Positions 25,419-34,455 are shown, numbered from the stretch's first letter. The stretch: 64,000 bases of DNA from Enterobacteriaceae bacterium UBA5654 (GCA_002421005.1 DIJC01000022.1:1-64000), one strand, 5' to 3'. The notes: generated by a model not told the origin, from the sequence alone. Translations and numbers: made by a program.

Positions 25419-26567
25419 ATGAAAAACTTTGGCTTTAAGATCCCGCAGAATATTGAGTTTGGTATGGGGAGCCTGCAAAAGCTGCCGCAGATCCTCAGAC
25501 AGCTTAATGCGGAGCACGTCTTTTTGATCTCCGATCGCGGCCTTGACGCCGTTGGTGTGGTCAAAAAAGTTCAGGAGATTATCACCTCCGGCGGGGTAGG
25601 CCTGACTACCTGTCTGGAGGTCAAACCCAATCCGACCGTCGATATCGTTAACGACGCCGCTGCCTGCTACAAAGCCTGCGGCGCGACGGCGATTATCGCG
25701 CTGGGCGGCGGCAGCCCGATTGATGTCGCCAAAGCGGTGGGCGTACTGGTCAATTACGGCGGCAGCATTACCGACTACGAAGGGCCGAACAAGGTTCCCG
25801 GTCCGATTACGCCCATCGTGGCGATCCCGACCACTGCCGGGACGGGCAGTGAAGTCACCGCATCGGCGGTCATCACCGACGAGGCCCGGAACTATAAGCT
25901 GTCGGTGATCAGCTACGAAATGCTGCCGAAGTACGCCATTCTCGATCCCGAACTGATTATGACCCTGCCCGCGTCCATCGCGGCGGCCTGTGGTATCGAC
26001 GCGCTGATCCACGCGCTGGAAGCCTATCTGTCCACCAGTGCCTCACCTTTCACCGACGCGATGGCGGAAAAAGCGATGCAGCTCATCGGCAAAAATATCC
26101 GCCGCTTTGTTGCCAACCGTCAGGATGCAGAGGCTGCCAGCGCGATGATGGCCGGAAGCAATTTCGCCGGGATCGCTTTTGCGTGGGCAAGGCTGGGTAA
26201 CGTCCACGCCATGAGCCATCCGGTCAGCGCCTTCTTCAACATACCGCACGGCGTGGCGAACGCCATTCTGCTGCCGACCGTGGTGGAATATAACGCGCTG
26301 GCTGATACCGGACGTTACGAAGTGATTTACCAGTTTATTCGTCAGAACACACACACCGGCGGCTGTTTTAAACCTGAAATGCTGGTGGCAGAAATTAAAG
26401 AATTAAACCGCACGCTCGGTATTCCGGCCTCGCTGTCCGCCGTCGGCGTCACCGAAGAGAGTATTTCGGCAATGGCTAAAGACGTGATGAAAAGCGGTAA
26501 CGTGCTGGTGAATCCTCGTCAGTCAACCATTAACGACATTATCCGGCTTTATCACCAGGCGCTGTAA
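25419..26567 (+). CDS. Iron-containing (group III) alcohol dehydrogenase, HpfD-like
   Basis: A 382-aa NAD(P)H-dependent dehydrogenase starting two bases after the preceding gene. The Rossmann part has G-G-G-S-P-I-D (residues 96-102) and T-T-A-G-T-G-S-E-V. The metal ligands are D194 and H198 (G-I-D-A-L-I-H-A-L-E), H263 and H277, as in FucO and DhaT. Its place beside a dehydratase-type glycyl radical enzyme suggests it reduces the product aldehyde to an alcohol and regenerates NAD+ during fermentation. HpfD, the 3-sulfopropionaldehyde reductase, belongs to this family. SarD-type sulfoacetaldehyde reductases do too, so substrate identity is inference. Confidence 0.85.
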   Translation: MKNFGFKIPQNIEFGMGSLQKLPQILRQLNAEHVFLISDRGLDAVGVVKKVQEIITSGGVGLTTCLEVKPNPTVDIVNDAAACYKACGATAIIALGGGSPIDVAKAVGVLVNYGGSITDYEGPNKVPGPITPIVAIPTTAGTGSEVTASAVITDEARNYKLSVISYEMLPKYAILDPELIMTLPASIAAACGIDALIHALEAYLSTSASPFTDAMAEKAMQLIGKNIRRFVANRQDAEAASAMMAGSNFAGIAFAWARLGNVHAMSHPVSAFFNIPHGVANAILLPTVVEYNALADTGRYEVIYQFIRQNTHTGGCFKPEMLVAEIKELNRTLGIPASLSAVGVTEESISAMAKDVMKSGNVLVNPRQSTINDIIRLYHQAL

Positions 26568-26600
26568 GCGGACGTTATTATGCAAACGGGAGAGGATAAC

Positions 26601-27551
26601 GTGTCTCTGCGGGGAAATGTTTTTAATATTCAGCGCTTCACGCTGCATGACGGCCCGGGGCTGCGCACCGAATTATTTTTAAAAGGCTGCCCGTTAAAAT
26701 GCGCCTGGTGCAGCAATCCCGAAAGCCTGAAACCCTACAGCCAGCCAGGGGTTTTTAAATCTAAATGTATTTCCCAAAAGAAATGCGGCTTATGTGAAGA
26801 CGCTTGCCCGCATTCCGGCGCGCTGAATTTTACGCGCGGTAAACTTAGCGTGATTGACCGTGACCTGTGCAGCAACTGCCTCGCCTGCGCCGACGCCTGC
26901 CCGTCAGAAGCCATTAAGCCATGGGGAAAATCCATGACGGTGGAAGAGTGCATGGCGGTGATCCGCAAGGATATTGGCTATTACCAGCGCTCCGGCGGCG
27001 GGGTAACCGTCTCCGGGGGCGAGCCGCTGCTGCAAAGTGAATTCGTCGCCGCGCTATTTAAAGCCTGCAAGGATGAAAATATTCAGACCTGCTGTGAATC
27101 CTCTTTCTGTGTTAACTGGAAAGATATCGCCCGCGTACTGCCGTGGACCGATATTATTATTTCCGATATTAAACATATGGACCCCCTGGTTCATAAAAAA
27201 TATACGCGGGTCGAAAATGGTCGAATTCTCGAAAATTTACAGCGACTGACCCGCGAGCATCGCGAACTGATCCTGCGCATTCCGCTTATTCCGGGCGTTA
27301 ACGACGATATGGACAATATCAGCGCCACGGCGGATTTTATTCTCAGTGAATTAGGCGGGCAGGTAAGAACGCTCCAGCTATTAAGTTTTATGCGACTCGG
27401 CGAAGAAAAATATCGCTCATTAGACATGCCTTATGAAATGCAAAGCCTGCGGGTTGACAGACGCTCGTTTCAGAAACGGGTAAACGACATCGCCCGCTAT
27501 TTCAATGGTCGCGGTATTCACTGCCTGGTCGGTACAAAAGAAAAACAGTAA
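26601..27551 (+). CDS. Glycyl-radical enzyme activating protein (radical SAM)
   Basis: Predicted 316 aa from GTG 26601, chosen because GGGAGAGGA lies just upstream and the protein then begins like other activases (residues N-I-Q-R-F-T-L-H-D-G-P-G at 9-20). An ATG at 26580 would add seven residues. The radical-SAM cysteines are C30, C34 and C37. Two ferredoxin-like 4Fe-4S motifs follow (C-G-L-C-E-D-A-C-P and C-L-A-C-A-D-A-C-P), then S-G-G-E-P-L-L. It abstracts a hydrogen from the glycine of the partner enzyme encoded 22 bases downstream, a reaction that needs anoxic conditions. Confidence 0.92.
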   Translation: MSLRGNVFNIQRFTLHDGPGLRTELFLKGCPLKCAWCSNPESLKPYSQPGVFKSKCISQKKCGLCEDACPHSGALNFTRGKLSVIDRDLCSNCLACADACPSEAIKPWGKSMTVEECMAVIRKDIGYYQRSGGGVTVSGGEPLLQSEFVAALFKACKDENIQTCCESSFCVNWKDIARVLPWTDIIISDIKHMDPLVHKKYTRVENGRILENLQRLTREHRELILRIPLIPGVNDDMDNISATADFILSELGGQVRTLQLLSFMRLGEEKYRSLDMPYEMQSLRVDRRSFQKRVNDIARYFNGRGIHCLVGTKEKQ

Positions 27552-27573
27552 AAAAATACCAAGGAGATATTTC

Positions 27574-30054
27574 ATGAAAACTTACCATACACAAGCACGG
27601 GGCACCGAGCCTTTTGATCGTACCTACAGTCTGGGTTATGAGGTCAATCACGAAGACTGGTCGCCGTACCCGCGTGTTAATCGTCTGCGTCAGACTTTCC
27701 TCGACCGCCCCTATGAAGTGGACGTCGAAAGACTGCGGCTGGTGACTGAATCCTACAAAAAACACGAAGGCTATCCGCGTAAATTGCAGTGTGCTTACGC
27801 CTTTGAAAATATCCTGCTCAATACCACGCTGTATATTTATGAAGACGATTTGATCCTCGGCGAAATTGCGGCCCCGGCCAAAGCCTCGCCGATTTACCCG
27901 GAATTCTCGGTAAACTGGATTATCGATGAAATTCTGCATTCGCCGTTTGAAGAGCGTCCGAACGATCAGTTTTATATCCGTAATGACGCAGAGCGTCAGG
28001 AAATTATTGAACTGTGCAAATACTGGCAGGGCAAAACCGTTGACGATCTGATTAACCTGCGGCTGGAAGACGATCAGATCAAAGGTTCTGAAGTCGGCGA
28101 GCGCATTTTCCAGACCAACCTTTACCATTACGCGGGGGCGGGTCATCTGGCGATTGATTACGGCCTGCTGATGCAGCTCGGCTATGACGGACTGATCGCT
28201 CGCGCCAAAGCTAATCAGCAAAAACTGAGCAAACGCGACCCGGAATATGGCGATAAGCGCGACACCTACACCGCGATGATTATCATGCTGGAGGCCGCGA
28301 AAAAATATGTTACCCGCTATGCGACGCTGGCCGAACAGTGCGCCGCCGGGGAAAGCAATCCGCAGCGTAAACAGGAATTGCTGGCGATGGCGGAAAACTG
28401 CCATGCCGTCGCCGGGGGCGCACCGAAAACTTTCTGGCAGGCGCTGCAACTGTTTAATATCGCCACCGCGCTGATTCAGGTCGAAAGTAACGGTCACTCC
28501 ATTTCTTATGGTCGCATGGATCAGTGGCTGTATCCCTACTACGCCGCCGATATTAAAAATGGCGTTATCAGCAAAGAATTTGCGCTTGAGCTGATTGAAG
28601 TTGAATACGTCAAAATGAATAACCCGACCAAGCTGAAAGATAAAGGCAGCATGGCGTTGCGTAACGGTCGCGGTTTCGGCGGCGAAAGCCTGACCATCGG
28701 CGGAATGGATCGCGATGGCAATGACGCCACCAACGATTTAACCATGCTGATGCTGGAAGGCTCTGCGCATACCCGCATGATGAACCCGTGGGTCTGCGTG
28801 CGTATGCACGAAAAAACGCCGTATGAGCTAAAAGTGAAAACGGTGGAGTGTATCCGCGCGGGCTACGGTCATCCGAAGCTGTTCAACGACGCGCCAACCA
28901 TCAAAGCCATGATGAAAAAGGGCATGACCCTGGAAGAAGCCAGAGAGTATTGCGTGGTGGGCTGCGTGGAAATCGATCTGCCGGGCAAAGAATATGGCTG
29001 GCACGATGCGGCCTACGTCAATACGCCAAAAATGATGGAAATGGTGGTCAACGGCGGGCGCAGCCTGAGCACCGGCAAACAGCTCGGCCCGGATACCGGC
29101 AGCCTTGATACCTATCAGAGCTTTGATGAAGTATTGGCGAGCGTCGATAAGCAGTTTGAATACTGGACCGATCAAATGTGCAGCAGCCTGAATATTATCG
29201 ACAACGCGCACCGGGCGCTGAAGCCGGTGCCGTTTGTCTCCGCATTCTATGAAGACTGCATGGCGTCCGGTAAAGATCTGACCGAAGGCGGCGCGAAGTA
29301 CAACGGCATTGGCCCACAGGCCAGCGGCATGGCGACCTGCGCGGATTCTCTGGCGTCCATCAAACAACTGGTGTTTGATGAAAAACGCTGCACCGGCGCA
29401 GAACTGCTCCGGGCGGTGAAAGAAAACTGGGTCGGCCACGAAAAAATCTACGCGCTGGTCAACAGCTCGAAGGTGCACCATTACGGTAATGACGATCCCT
29501 ACGCCGATGAACTGTTCAAATTTATGTTCGAATGCTACTGCCGTCATATCAGCGGCAGGAAAATCCCCCGCGGCGGCGAATTCAGCCCCGGCGTGTATTC
29601 GGTGAATGCCAACGTGGCGATGGGTCTGAACACCAATGCTTCCGTGGACGGGCGTAAGAAGGGCGAGGCGATCTCCGACAATATGGGGCCGGTGCATACC
29701 GACGCCGGGTCGCATGATATCTGCGGACCCACCGCGCTGGTCAATTCGCTCTGCAAAGTGGATCACAGCCTGGCGACCAACGGCACGCTGATGAATCTGC
29801 GCTTCCCGCAGGAAGCGGTGGCCGGAACTGAAGGCCGCGATAACCTCATCAGCTTTATTGATGAATACATGTCGAAGCAGGCGATGCACGTTCAGTTCAA
29901 TATTATGAGCTCTGCAACCATGCGTGCCGCGCAGAAAAAACCAGAGGACTATAAAGATATGCTGGTACGCGTGGCGGGCTACAGCGCTTATTTTGTTGAG
30001 CTGGGTAAACCGTTGCAGAAAGATTTAATTCAGCGCACGGAACTTCATTTCTGA
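27574..30054 (+). CDS. Glycyl radical enzyme of the diol-dehydratase type (HpfG-like candidate)
   Basis: An 826-aa glycyl radical enzyme with the thiyl cysteine C464 in V-G-C-V-E and the radical glycine G802 in R-V-A-G-Y-S-A-Y-F. The start at ATG 27574 has AAGGAG upstream. Residues that bind glycerol in B12-independent glycerol dehydratase all have equivalents: H191 (G-A-G-H-L), H308-S309 (S-N-G-H-S), E466 and D478 (G-W-H-D). This supports removal of water from a vicinal diol. The sulfonate-type neighbours point to 2,3-dihydroxypropanesulfonate, giving 3-sulfopropionaldehyde. Isethionate and DHPS C-S lyases are related alternatives. I see no Arg in the loop where isethionate lyase is reported to hold the sulfonate, but that alignment is by eye. 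Confidence 0.88.
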   Translation: MKTYHTQARGTEPFDRTYSLGYEVNHEDWSPYPRVNRLRQTFLDRPYEVDVERLRLVTESYKKHEGYPRKLQCAYAFENILLNTTLYIYEDDLILGEIAAPAKASPIYPEFSVNWIIDEILHSPFEERPNDQFYIRNDAERQEIIELCKYWQGKTVDDLINLRLEDDQIKGSEVGERIFQTNLYHYAGAGHLAIDYGLLMQLGYDGLIARAKANQQKLSKRDPEYGDKRDTYTAMIIMLEAAKKYVTRYATLAEQCAAGESNPQRKQELLAMAENCHAVAGGAPKTFWQALQLFNIATALIQVESNGHSISYGRMDQWLYPYYAADIKNGVISKEFALELIEVEYVKMNNPTKLKDKGSMALRNGRGFGGESLTIGGMDRDGNDATNDLTMLMLEGSAHTRMMNPWVCVRMHEKTPYELKVKTVECIRAGYGHPKLFNDAPTIKAMMKKGMTLEEAREYCVVGCVEIDLPGKEYGWHDAAYVNTPKMMEMVVNGGRSLSTGKQLGPDTGSLDTYQSFDEVLASVDKQFEYWTDQMCSSLNIIDNAHRALKPVPFVSAFYEDCMASGKDLTEGGAKYNGIGPQASGMATCADSLASIKQLVFDEKRCTGAELLRAVKENWVGHEKIYALVNSSKVHHYGNDDPYADELFKFMFECYCRHISGRKIPRGGEFSPGVYSVNANVAMGLNTNASVDGRKKGEAISDNMGPVHTDAGSHDICGPTALVNSLCKVDHSLATNGTLMNLRFPQEAVAGTEGRDNLISFIDEYMSKQAMHVQFNIMSSATMRAAQKKPEDYKDMLVRVAGYSAYFVELGKPLQKDLIQRTELHF

Positions 30055-30130
30055 GGGTGATAACGGCACCGCCTGACAGGCGGTGCCGGTGTATGGCAAT
30101 GCGGAAAATATCAATACCAGGACGGATATC

Positions 30131-30916
30131 ATGAGCTTTGAATCTATCTTCATTATTATTGGCCTGATGCAAATCTTTGGCTTTTTCATCCAGGGATGCA
30201 CCGGCTTTGGCTGTACTGTTATCGCGGCGGCCGTCGTCACCGGGCTGCTGGGGACGGCGGAGGGCGTACCTTACGGCACGATTATCACCTTGCCATTCCT
30301 GTTCTATCTGGGATTTAAAACCATTAAAGAGGTTTCCTGGAAAGACTTAATTAAAATTGTGGTGCTGTGCGCGCCGGGCATTTTATTAGGCAATTATCTG
30401 TTTTATAAAATCAGCCCCACCACGGCGAAAATCTGTATTGGTGCGATGATCACCGCGATTGCCTTAATGAATATTTATAAATATATCATTATGCCGCTGG
30501 TGCTGAAAAAGATCCTCACCGAAGAGGTCCCCGATACGGCCATTAAGAAAAGCTTTCGTAACGGCTGCCTGTTATTAGGCGGGGTGGTGCACGGCGCGTT
30601 TAATATCGGCGGGCCACTGATTACCGTTTACACGATCGATGCGGTAAGGGAAAAAGAAAAATTCCGTAATACCATGAACTGGGTATGGATTGTTCTGAAC
30701 ACCTTCAATGCCGTGAACCAGTATCTCAACGGAGCCTGGACGCCGCGCCTGTGGAGCGCGCTGGCGGTCGGTTTCCCGATGGCGGCAATCGGCTTTTTCC
30801 TCGGCATGGCGTTTCTCAAACGCATTAACCGCGAACAGTTCCTGCGGATTGTGTATCTCGTGCTGCTGTTTATCGGCGGCGATATGCTGATCCGTAACAT
30901 GCTGGCGGTGGTCTGA
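30131..30916 (+). CDS. TauE/SafE-family anion exporter
   Basis: A 261-aa inner-membrane protein with about eight hydrophobic helices. The F-I-Q-G-C-T-G-F-G-C-T near residue 20 and H-G-A-F-N-I-G-G-P near residue 160 are the paired repeats of the TauE/SafE (DUF81) family. I chose ATG 30131; the longer frame beginning at 30083 is within the spacer after the glycyl radical enzyme. Members export sulfite or organosulfonates. As the last gene of the operon it would release the end product (3-hydroxypropanesulfonate or sulfite). A hairpin terminator follows directly. Confidence 0.85.
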   Translation: MSFESIFIIIGLMQIFGFFIQGCTGFGCTVIAAAVVTGLLGTAEGVPYGTIITLPFLFYLGFKTIKEVSWKDLIKIVVLCAPGILLGNYLFYKISPTTAKICIGAMITAIALMNIYKYIIMPLVLKKILTEEVPDTAIKKSFRNGCLLLGGVVHGAFNIGGPLITVYTIDAVREKEKFRNTMNWVWIVLNTFNAVNQYLNGAWTPRLWSALAVGFPMAAIGFFLGMAFLKRINREQFLRIVYLVLLFIGGDMLIRNMLAVV

Positions 30917-30918
30917 GG

Positions 30919-30947
30919 CATGAGCCCGGCAGAGTCTGCCGGGCTCA
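30919..30947. terminator. Hairpin between the convergent TauE-type gene and ybhN
   Basis: ATGAGCCCGGCA/TGCCGGGCTCAT form a 12-bp stem around a five-base centre (GAGTC), between the stop codons of two convergent genes. There is no long T run on either side, so efficiency is uncertain. Confidence 0.65.
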
Positions 30948-30950
30948 TCG

Positions 30951-31913
30951 TTATTTCGCCATCGCCCGTTCGTTCCTGGCCCGCAGCTTTTTGGCGCGGC
31001 TTTCCAGAATCAGATAGCACACCAGCGCCAGCAGCAGCGGGGCGATGTAGTAGAGCATCCGGTAGGCAAGCAGGGCGGCGATGATCGTCCCCTGCGAGGT
31101 ATGCTCTCCCGCCAGCAGCGCCAGAAATACCGCTTCCAGCACGCCTATCCCGGCGGGAATATGCACAATTACCCCGGCAATACTGCTCACCAGCAGCACG
31201 CCCAGCACGAAGAAGTAATTCACCTCCTGACCGAGCAGCAGCCAGATAATCAGCCCCATCACCATCCAGTTGGCGCTGGAGATAGCCATCTGCGCAATGG
31301 CGAATTTCCACGACGGCAGCACCAGCTTCTGGCCTTTAATGGTCATGTGACGACGCTTAGCGAACGCGCATCCCCACATATACAGCGCCACCAGTAACAG
31401 CAGCACTATGCCGACGATCCGTAATGTACCTTCGTCGATATACCAGCGCGAGGGAAGCTGGACCACGCCAAAGGTGAAGATCAGCCCGCCGAGCAAAATA
31501 TAGCCCAGCCAGTTGGTGGTAATGCTCAGCGAGAAAATTCGCGTGATGGTACTGCTCGGCAGACCGAGGCGCGAATAAAGCCGGTAGCGCATCCCGATGC
31601 CGCCGACCCAGGTACTGAGCGTCAGATTAAAGGCATAGCAAATAAACGACACCAGCATCACCTGCCGCTTCGCCAGCTTATGCCCGCAGTAGGCGCGCCC
31701 CAGTAAATCGTAAAAGCCGTACATCACGTAGCTGACCACCACCAGCGCCACGGCACTCAGCAGCGCAAGGCGGTTGTAGTCGCGGATCACCTTCCAGACG
31801 TCTTCCCAGTTTACTTTTTTCGCGTACACCACCAGTAAAACCGCCACGGCAATAAAAAACAGCCAGGTGAGGATCTTCTTGACCAGTCGCCAGCGGGGAT
31901 GAGATTTAGCCAT
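30951..31913 (-). CDS. ybhN: YbhN, UPF0104 inner-membrane protein
   Basis: A 320-aa protein (318 in E. coli) with about eight transmembrane helices. It belongs to the lysylphosphatidylglycerol-synthetase membrane-domain family (UPF0104) but lacks the catalytic C-terminal synthetase domain. It carries H-I-P-A-G-I-G-V-L-E-A-V-F, typical of that flippase-like domain. Its ATG overlaps the clsB stop (TGATG). Co-transcription with the cardiolipin synthase gene suggests a lipid-related role, but none is proven. Confidence 0.92.
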   Translation of the reverse strand: MAKSHPRWRLVKKILTWLFFIAVAVLLVVYAKKVNWEDVWKVIRDYNRLALLSAVALVVVSYVMYGFYDLLGRAYCGHKLAKRQVMLVSFICYAFNLTLSTWVGGIGMRYRLYSRLGLPSSTITRIFSLSITTNWLGYILLGGLIFTFGVVQLPSRWYIDEGTLRIVGIVLLLLVALYMWGCAFAKRRHMTIKGQKLVLPSWKFAIAQMAISSANWMVMGLIIWLLLGQEVNYFFVLGVLLVSSIAGVIVHIPAGIGVLEAVFLALLAGEHTSQGTIIAALLAYRMLYYIAPLLLALVCYLILESRAKKLRARNERAMAK

Positions 31914-33154
31914 CAGGAATTCACTCCAGAATTTTCAGTGTTCACGCGATCCTGCGTTTCAATCTCCGGCTGTACCGGAGGATCAACCTGCGCCAGCAGC
32001 GGCGTATGGGCAGGCAACCAGCCAACCAGCGCCGGGAAATGGCGCAGGAAGTGGAACACCACCACGCTTTTACCGAGATTCCACCAGGTGCGCTTCGGCA
32101 TCATGGTTTCATCCACCTGCTTGCAGTCCTGCTCAATAATGGTGTTGAGGTTTTCGCGCAGCGTCTGGTTAAACTCGCGGTCGTGTATGATCAGATTCGC
32201 TTCGAGGTTAAGCGACAGGCTGAGCGGGTCGAGGTTGCTGGAGCCCACGGTGGCCCAGTGATCGTCCATCAGCGCCACTTTACCGTGCAGCGGGCGGCGG
32301 CAATATTCGTACACGTCGACGCCGCCTTTGATCAGGTAGTTATACAGCAGACGCGCGCCGACTTTGACGATCGGCATATCCGGTTCGCCCTGAACGATCA
32401 GCTTCACCGTCACGCCGCGTCGGGCGGCATTGCGCATCGCGTGCAGCAAACGATAGCCGGGGAAGAAGTAGGCGTTGGCGATAATCACCTCGCGGCGCGC
32501 TTTCGCCAGCATCTTCAGATAATGGCGCTCGATATCGTCACGATGCTCGTCGTTATCACGCCAGACAAACAGCGCCTGCGCTTCGCCGGGCGTGTTGTTT
32601 TCTACCGCGCGATGACGGCGACGCCACCAGCGGCGCACCGACGCATTGCCTGGCAGGTTTTCAACTTCAAATTGCAGAATATCCTGCACCACCGGGCCTT
32701 CAATACGGATGGCGTAATCCTGCTTGGCCTGTGGGCCGTAGTCGGACATATGTTCGTCGGAATAGTTGATCCCGCCGACGAAGGCCACATCGGTATCAAT
32801 GACCACGATTTTCCGGTGCATCCGGCGAAAGACGTTGGTACGCATTCCCATCAGGCGCGGACGCGGATCGTAATAGCGGAATACCACGCCCGCCGCTGTC
32901 AGCTCGTTGACGAAATTATCGCTCAGATCGGGCGAGCCGTAGCCGTCGAGCAGCACGTCAATCTTCACGCCGCGCTGGGCGGCACGCAGCAGAACTTCAT
33001 GCAGTTTTTTTCCGACGCCATCTTCAAACCAGATAAAGGTTTCAAGAATGACCCGGCTTTTCGCGTCGTCGATGGCGGCATGTACCGCCGGATAAAACTG
33101 GTCGCCGTTCTCCAGTAACTGGATGCGGTTTCCTTCTCGCCAGTCACATTTCAT
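31913..33154 (-). CDS. clsB: ClsB, cardiolipin synthase B
   Basis: A 413-aa member of the phospholipase D superfamily that makes cardiolipin. It has two HKD motifs: H-R-K-I-V-V-I-D-T-D near residues 113-122 and H-G-K-V-A-L-M-D-D near residues 290-298, the latter followed by G-S-S-N-L-D. It lacks the long N-terminal membrane helices of ClsA. The start overlaps the ybhP stop (ATGA) and the stop overlaps the ybhN start. The three genes form one operon, ybhP-clsB-ybhN, as in E. coli. Confidence 0.95.
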   Translation of the reverse strand: MKCDWREGNRIQLLENGDQFYPAVHAAIDDAKSRVILETFIWFEDGVGKKLHEVLLRAAQRGVKIDVLLDGYGSPDLSDNFVNELTAAGVVFRYYDPRPRLMGMRTNVFRRMHRKIVVIDTDVAFVGGINYSDEHMSDYGPQAKQDYAIRIEGPVVQDILQFEVENLPGNASVRRWWRRRHRAVENNTPGEAQALFVWRDNDEHRDDIERHYLKMLAKARREVIIANAYFFPGYRLLHAMRNAARRGVTVKLIVQGEPDMPIVKVGARLLYNYLIKGGVDVYEYCRRPLHGKVALMDDHWATVGSSNLDPLSLSLNLEANLIIHDREFNQTLRENLNTIIEQDCKQVDETMMPKRTWWNLGKSVVVFHFLRHFPALVGWLPAHTPLLAQVDPPVQPEIETQDRVNTENSGVNS

Positions 33155-33912
33155 AAGTGGATCTCCGCGCTCAGAGGGGCATGATCGGATAAATGACGCC
33201 AGTTACGCAGCATCAGCGCCGTCGGGCTGCTGGCGTGGGCATTCTTGACGTAGATCCGATCGAGTCGTAACAGAGGAAAACTCACAGGAAATGTCCGCGC
33301 CGGGCGGCCTTTAGCACGGGTGAAAATTTCTTCCAGCCCCGCTTTCGCTTTCAGCGGATGATTGGCTTTTTGCCGCCAGTCGTTAAAATCGCCCGCGACC
33401 ACCACCGGATCACCTTCCGGCAGTCCGTTAACCCATTGCGCCAGCATATCAAGCTGCGCCTGGCGATGCGCCTCGCGCAGTCCTAAATGGACGCAGAGCA
33501 CATGGATCGGATATCCCAGATCCGGCGGCGCAATGCGGCAATACAGCAGGCCGCGTTTTTCGCTGCCGTCCACTGAAACATCGTGATTCTCATAATGTTC
33601 AATCGGGTAGCGCGACAGCACCGCGTTGCCGTGATGCCCTTCCGGGTAAACGGCATTGCGACCGTAGGCGAAATCGCTCCACATGGTATCCGCCAGAAAC
33701 TCGTAATGCGTGGTGTCCGGCCAGTTTTCCACGTGCAGCGGATGCACCTCATGTGCGCCCATCACTTCCTGCAAACAGACGATGTCCGCGCCGACGGTCC
33801 TCACCGCATCGCGTAATTCGGGCAATATAAAACGGCGGTTAAATGCGGTGAATCCTTTGTGTGTGTTAATGGTGAGCACTTTTAATGAAAAATGTCGCGC
33901 GTGTTGGGTCAT
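33151..33912 (-). CDS. ybhP: YbhP, endonuclease/exonuclease/phosphatase-family protein
   Basis: A 253-aa protein of the EEP (DNase I-like) fold. Visible are N-T-H-K-G near residue 16, the metal-binding glutamate in C-L-Q-E-V-M-G near residue 48, H-V-L-C-V-H-L-G-L, A-G-D-F-N-D-W and the C-terminal L-S-D-H-A-P-L. These are the catalytic elements of metal-dependent phosphodiesterases. The substrate is unknown, and linkage to clsB hints at lipid metabolism. The start has AGGAGA upstream and opens the operon divergent from ybhQ. Confidence 0.92.
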   Translation of the reverse strand: MTQHARHFSLKVLTINTHKGFTAFNRRFILPELRDAVRTVGADIVCLQEVMGAHEVHPLHVENWPDTTHYEFLADTMWSDFAYGRNAVYPEGHHGNAVLSRYPIEHYENHDVSVDGSEKRGLLYCRIAPPDLGYPIHVLCVHLGLREAHRQAQLDMLAQWVNGLPEGDPVVVAGDFNDWRQKANHPLKAKAGLEEIFTRAKGRPARTFPVSFPLLRLDRIYVKNAHASSPTALMLRNWRHLSDHAPLSAEIHL

Positions 33913-34044
33913 GATTCTCCTGCCAGCGTCACTATCCTGTTTGAAATAGTGTAGTCGTCGTCACAAAAAGATGCGCTGTTACGGAATTTTCCGTAAAGTC
34001 CGGTAGTCTGACTTATCAGTTAAAAATTCTTCAGGAGAATAGCC

Positions 34045-34455
34045 ATGAGGTGGCAACAGCGAGTTCGTGTCGCAACAGGATTAAGTTGCTGGCAGATTAT
34101 GTTGCATTTGCTGATTGTGGCGCTGCTGGTAACAGGCTGGATGAGCGGCACGCTGGTGCGCGTTGGTCTGGGTTTGTGCCTGATTTACGCCGTGACGGTG
34201 GTGATGATGCTGGCGCTACAGCGCCACCACGAGCAGCGCTGGCGGGAAGTGGCTGACGTACTGGAAGAGCTGACCACCACCTGGTATTTCGGTACGGCGG
34301 TGATCGTACTGTGGCTGATTTCCCGCGTCGTACACAATAATTTACTGCTGGCGCTGGTCGGGCTGGCGATTCTTGCCGGTCCGGCGGTGTTTTCGCTGCT
34401 GGCGAAAGACAAAAAGCTACGCGATCTTGCGGCGAAACATCAGATACGCCACTGA
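34045..34455 (+). CDS. ybhQ: YbhQ, small inner-membrane protein
   Basis: A 136-aa protein (same length in E. coli) with four hydrophobic segments near residues 15-35, 38-58, 83-100 and 103-122 and a basic C-terminal tail. AGGAGA precedes the ATG. It is divergent from ybhP and its last 39 bases overlap the 3' end of the convergent ybhR. No function is known. Confidence 0.9.
   Translation: MRWQQRVRVATGLSCWQIMLHLLIVALLVTGWMSGTLVRVGLGLCLIYAVTVVMMLALQRHHEQRWREVADVLEELTTTWYFGTAVIVLWLISRVVHNNLLLALVGLAILAGPAVFSLLAKDKKLRDLAAKHQIRH

Noticed and set aside
28828..29889. 353-codon open frame antisense to the glycyl radical enzyme
   Set aside because: Shadow frame; the sense strand carries an intact catalytic cysteine and radical glycine.
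27574..30054. Reading the glycyl radical enzyme as choline TMA-lyase (CutC)
   Set aside because: No bacterial microcompartment or CutD-type cluster is present, and the neighbours are sulfonate-type transporters. The polar diol-binding residues fit a dehydratase better.
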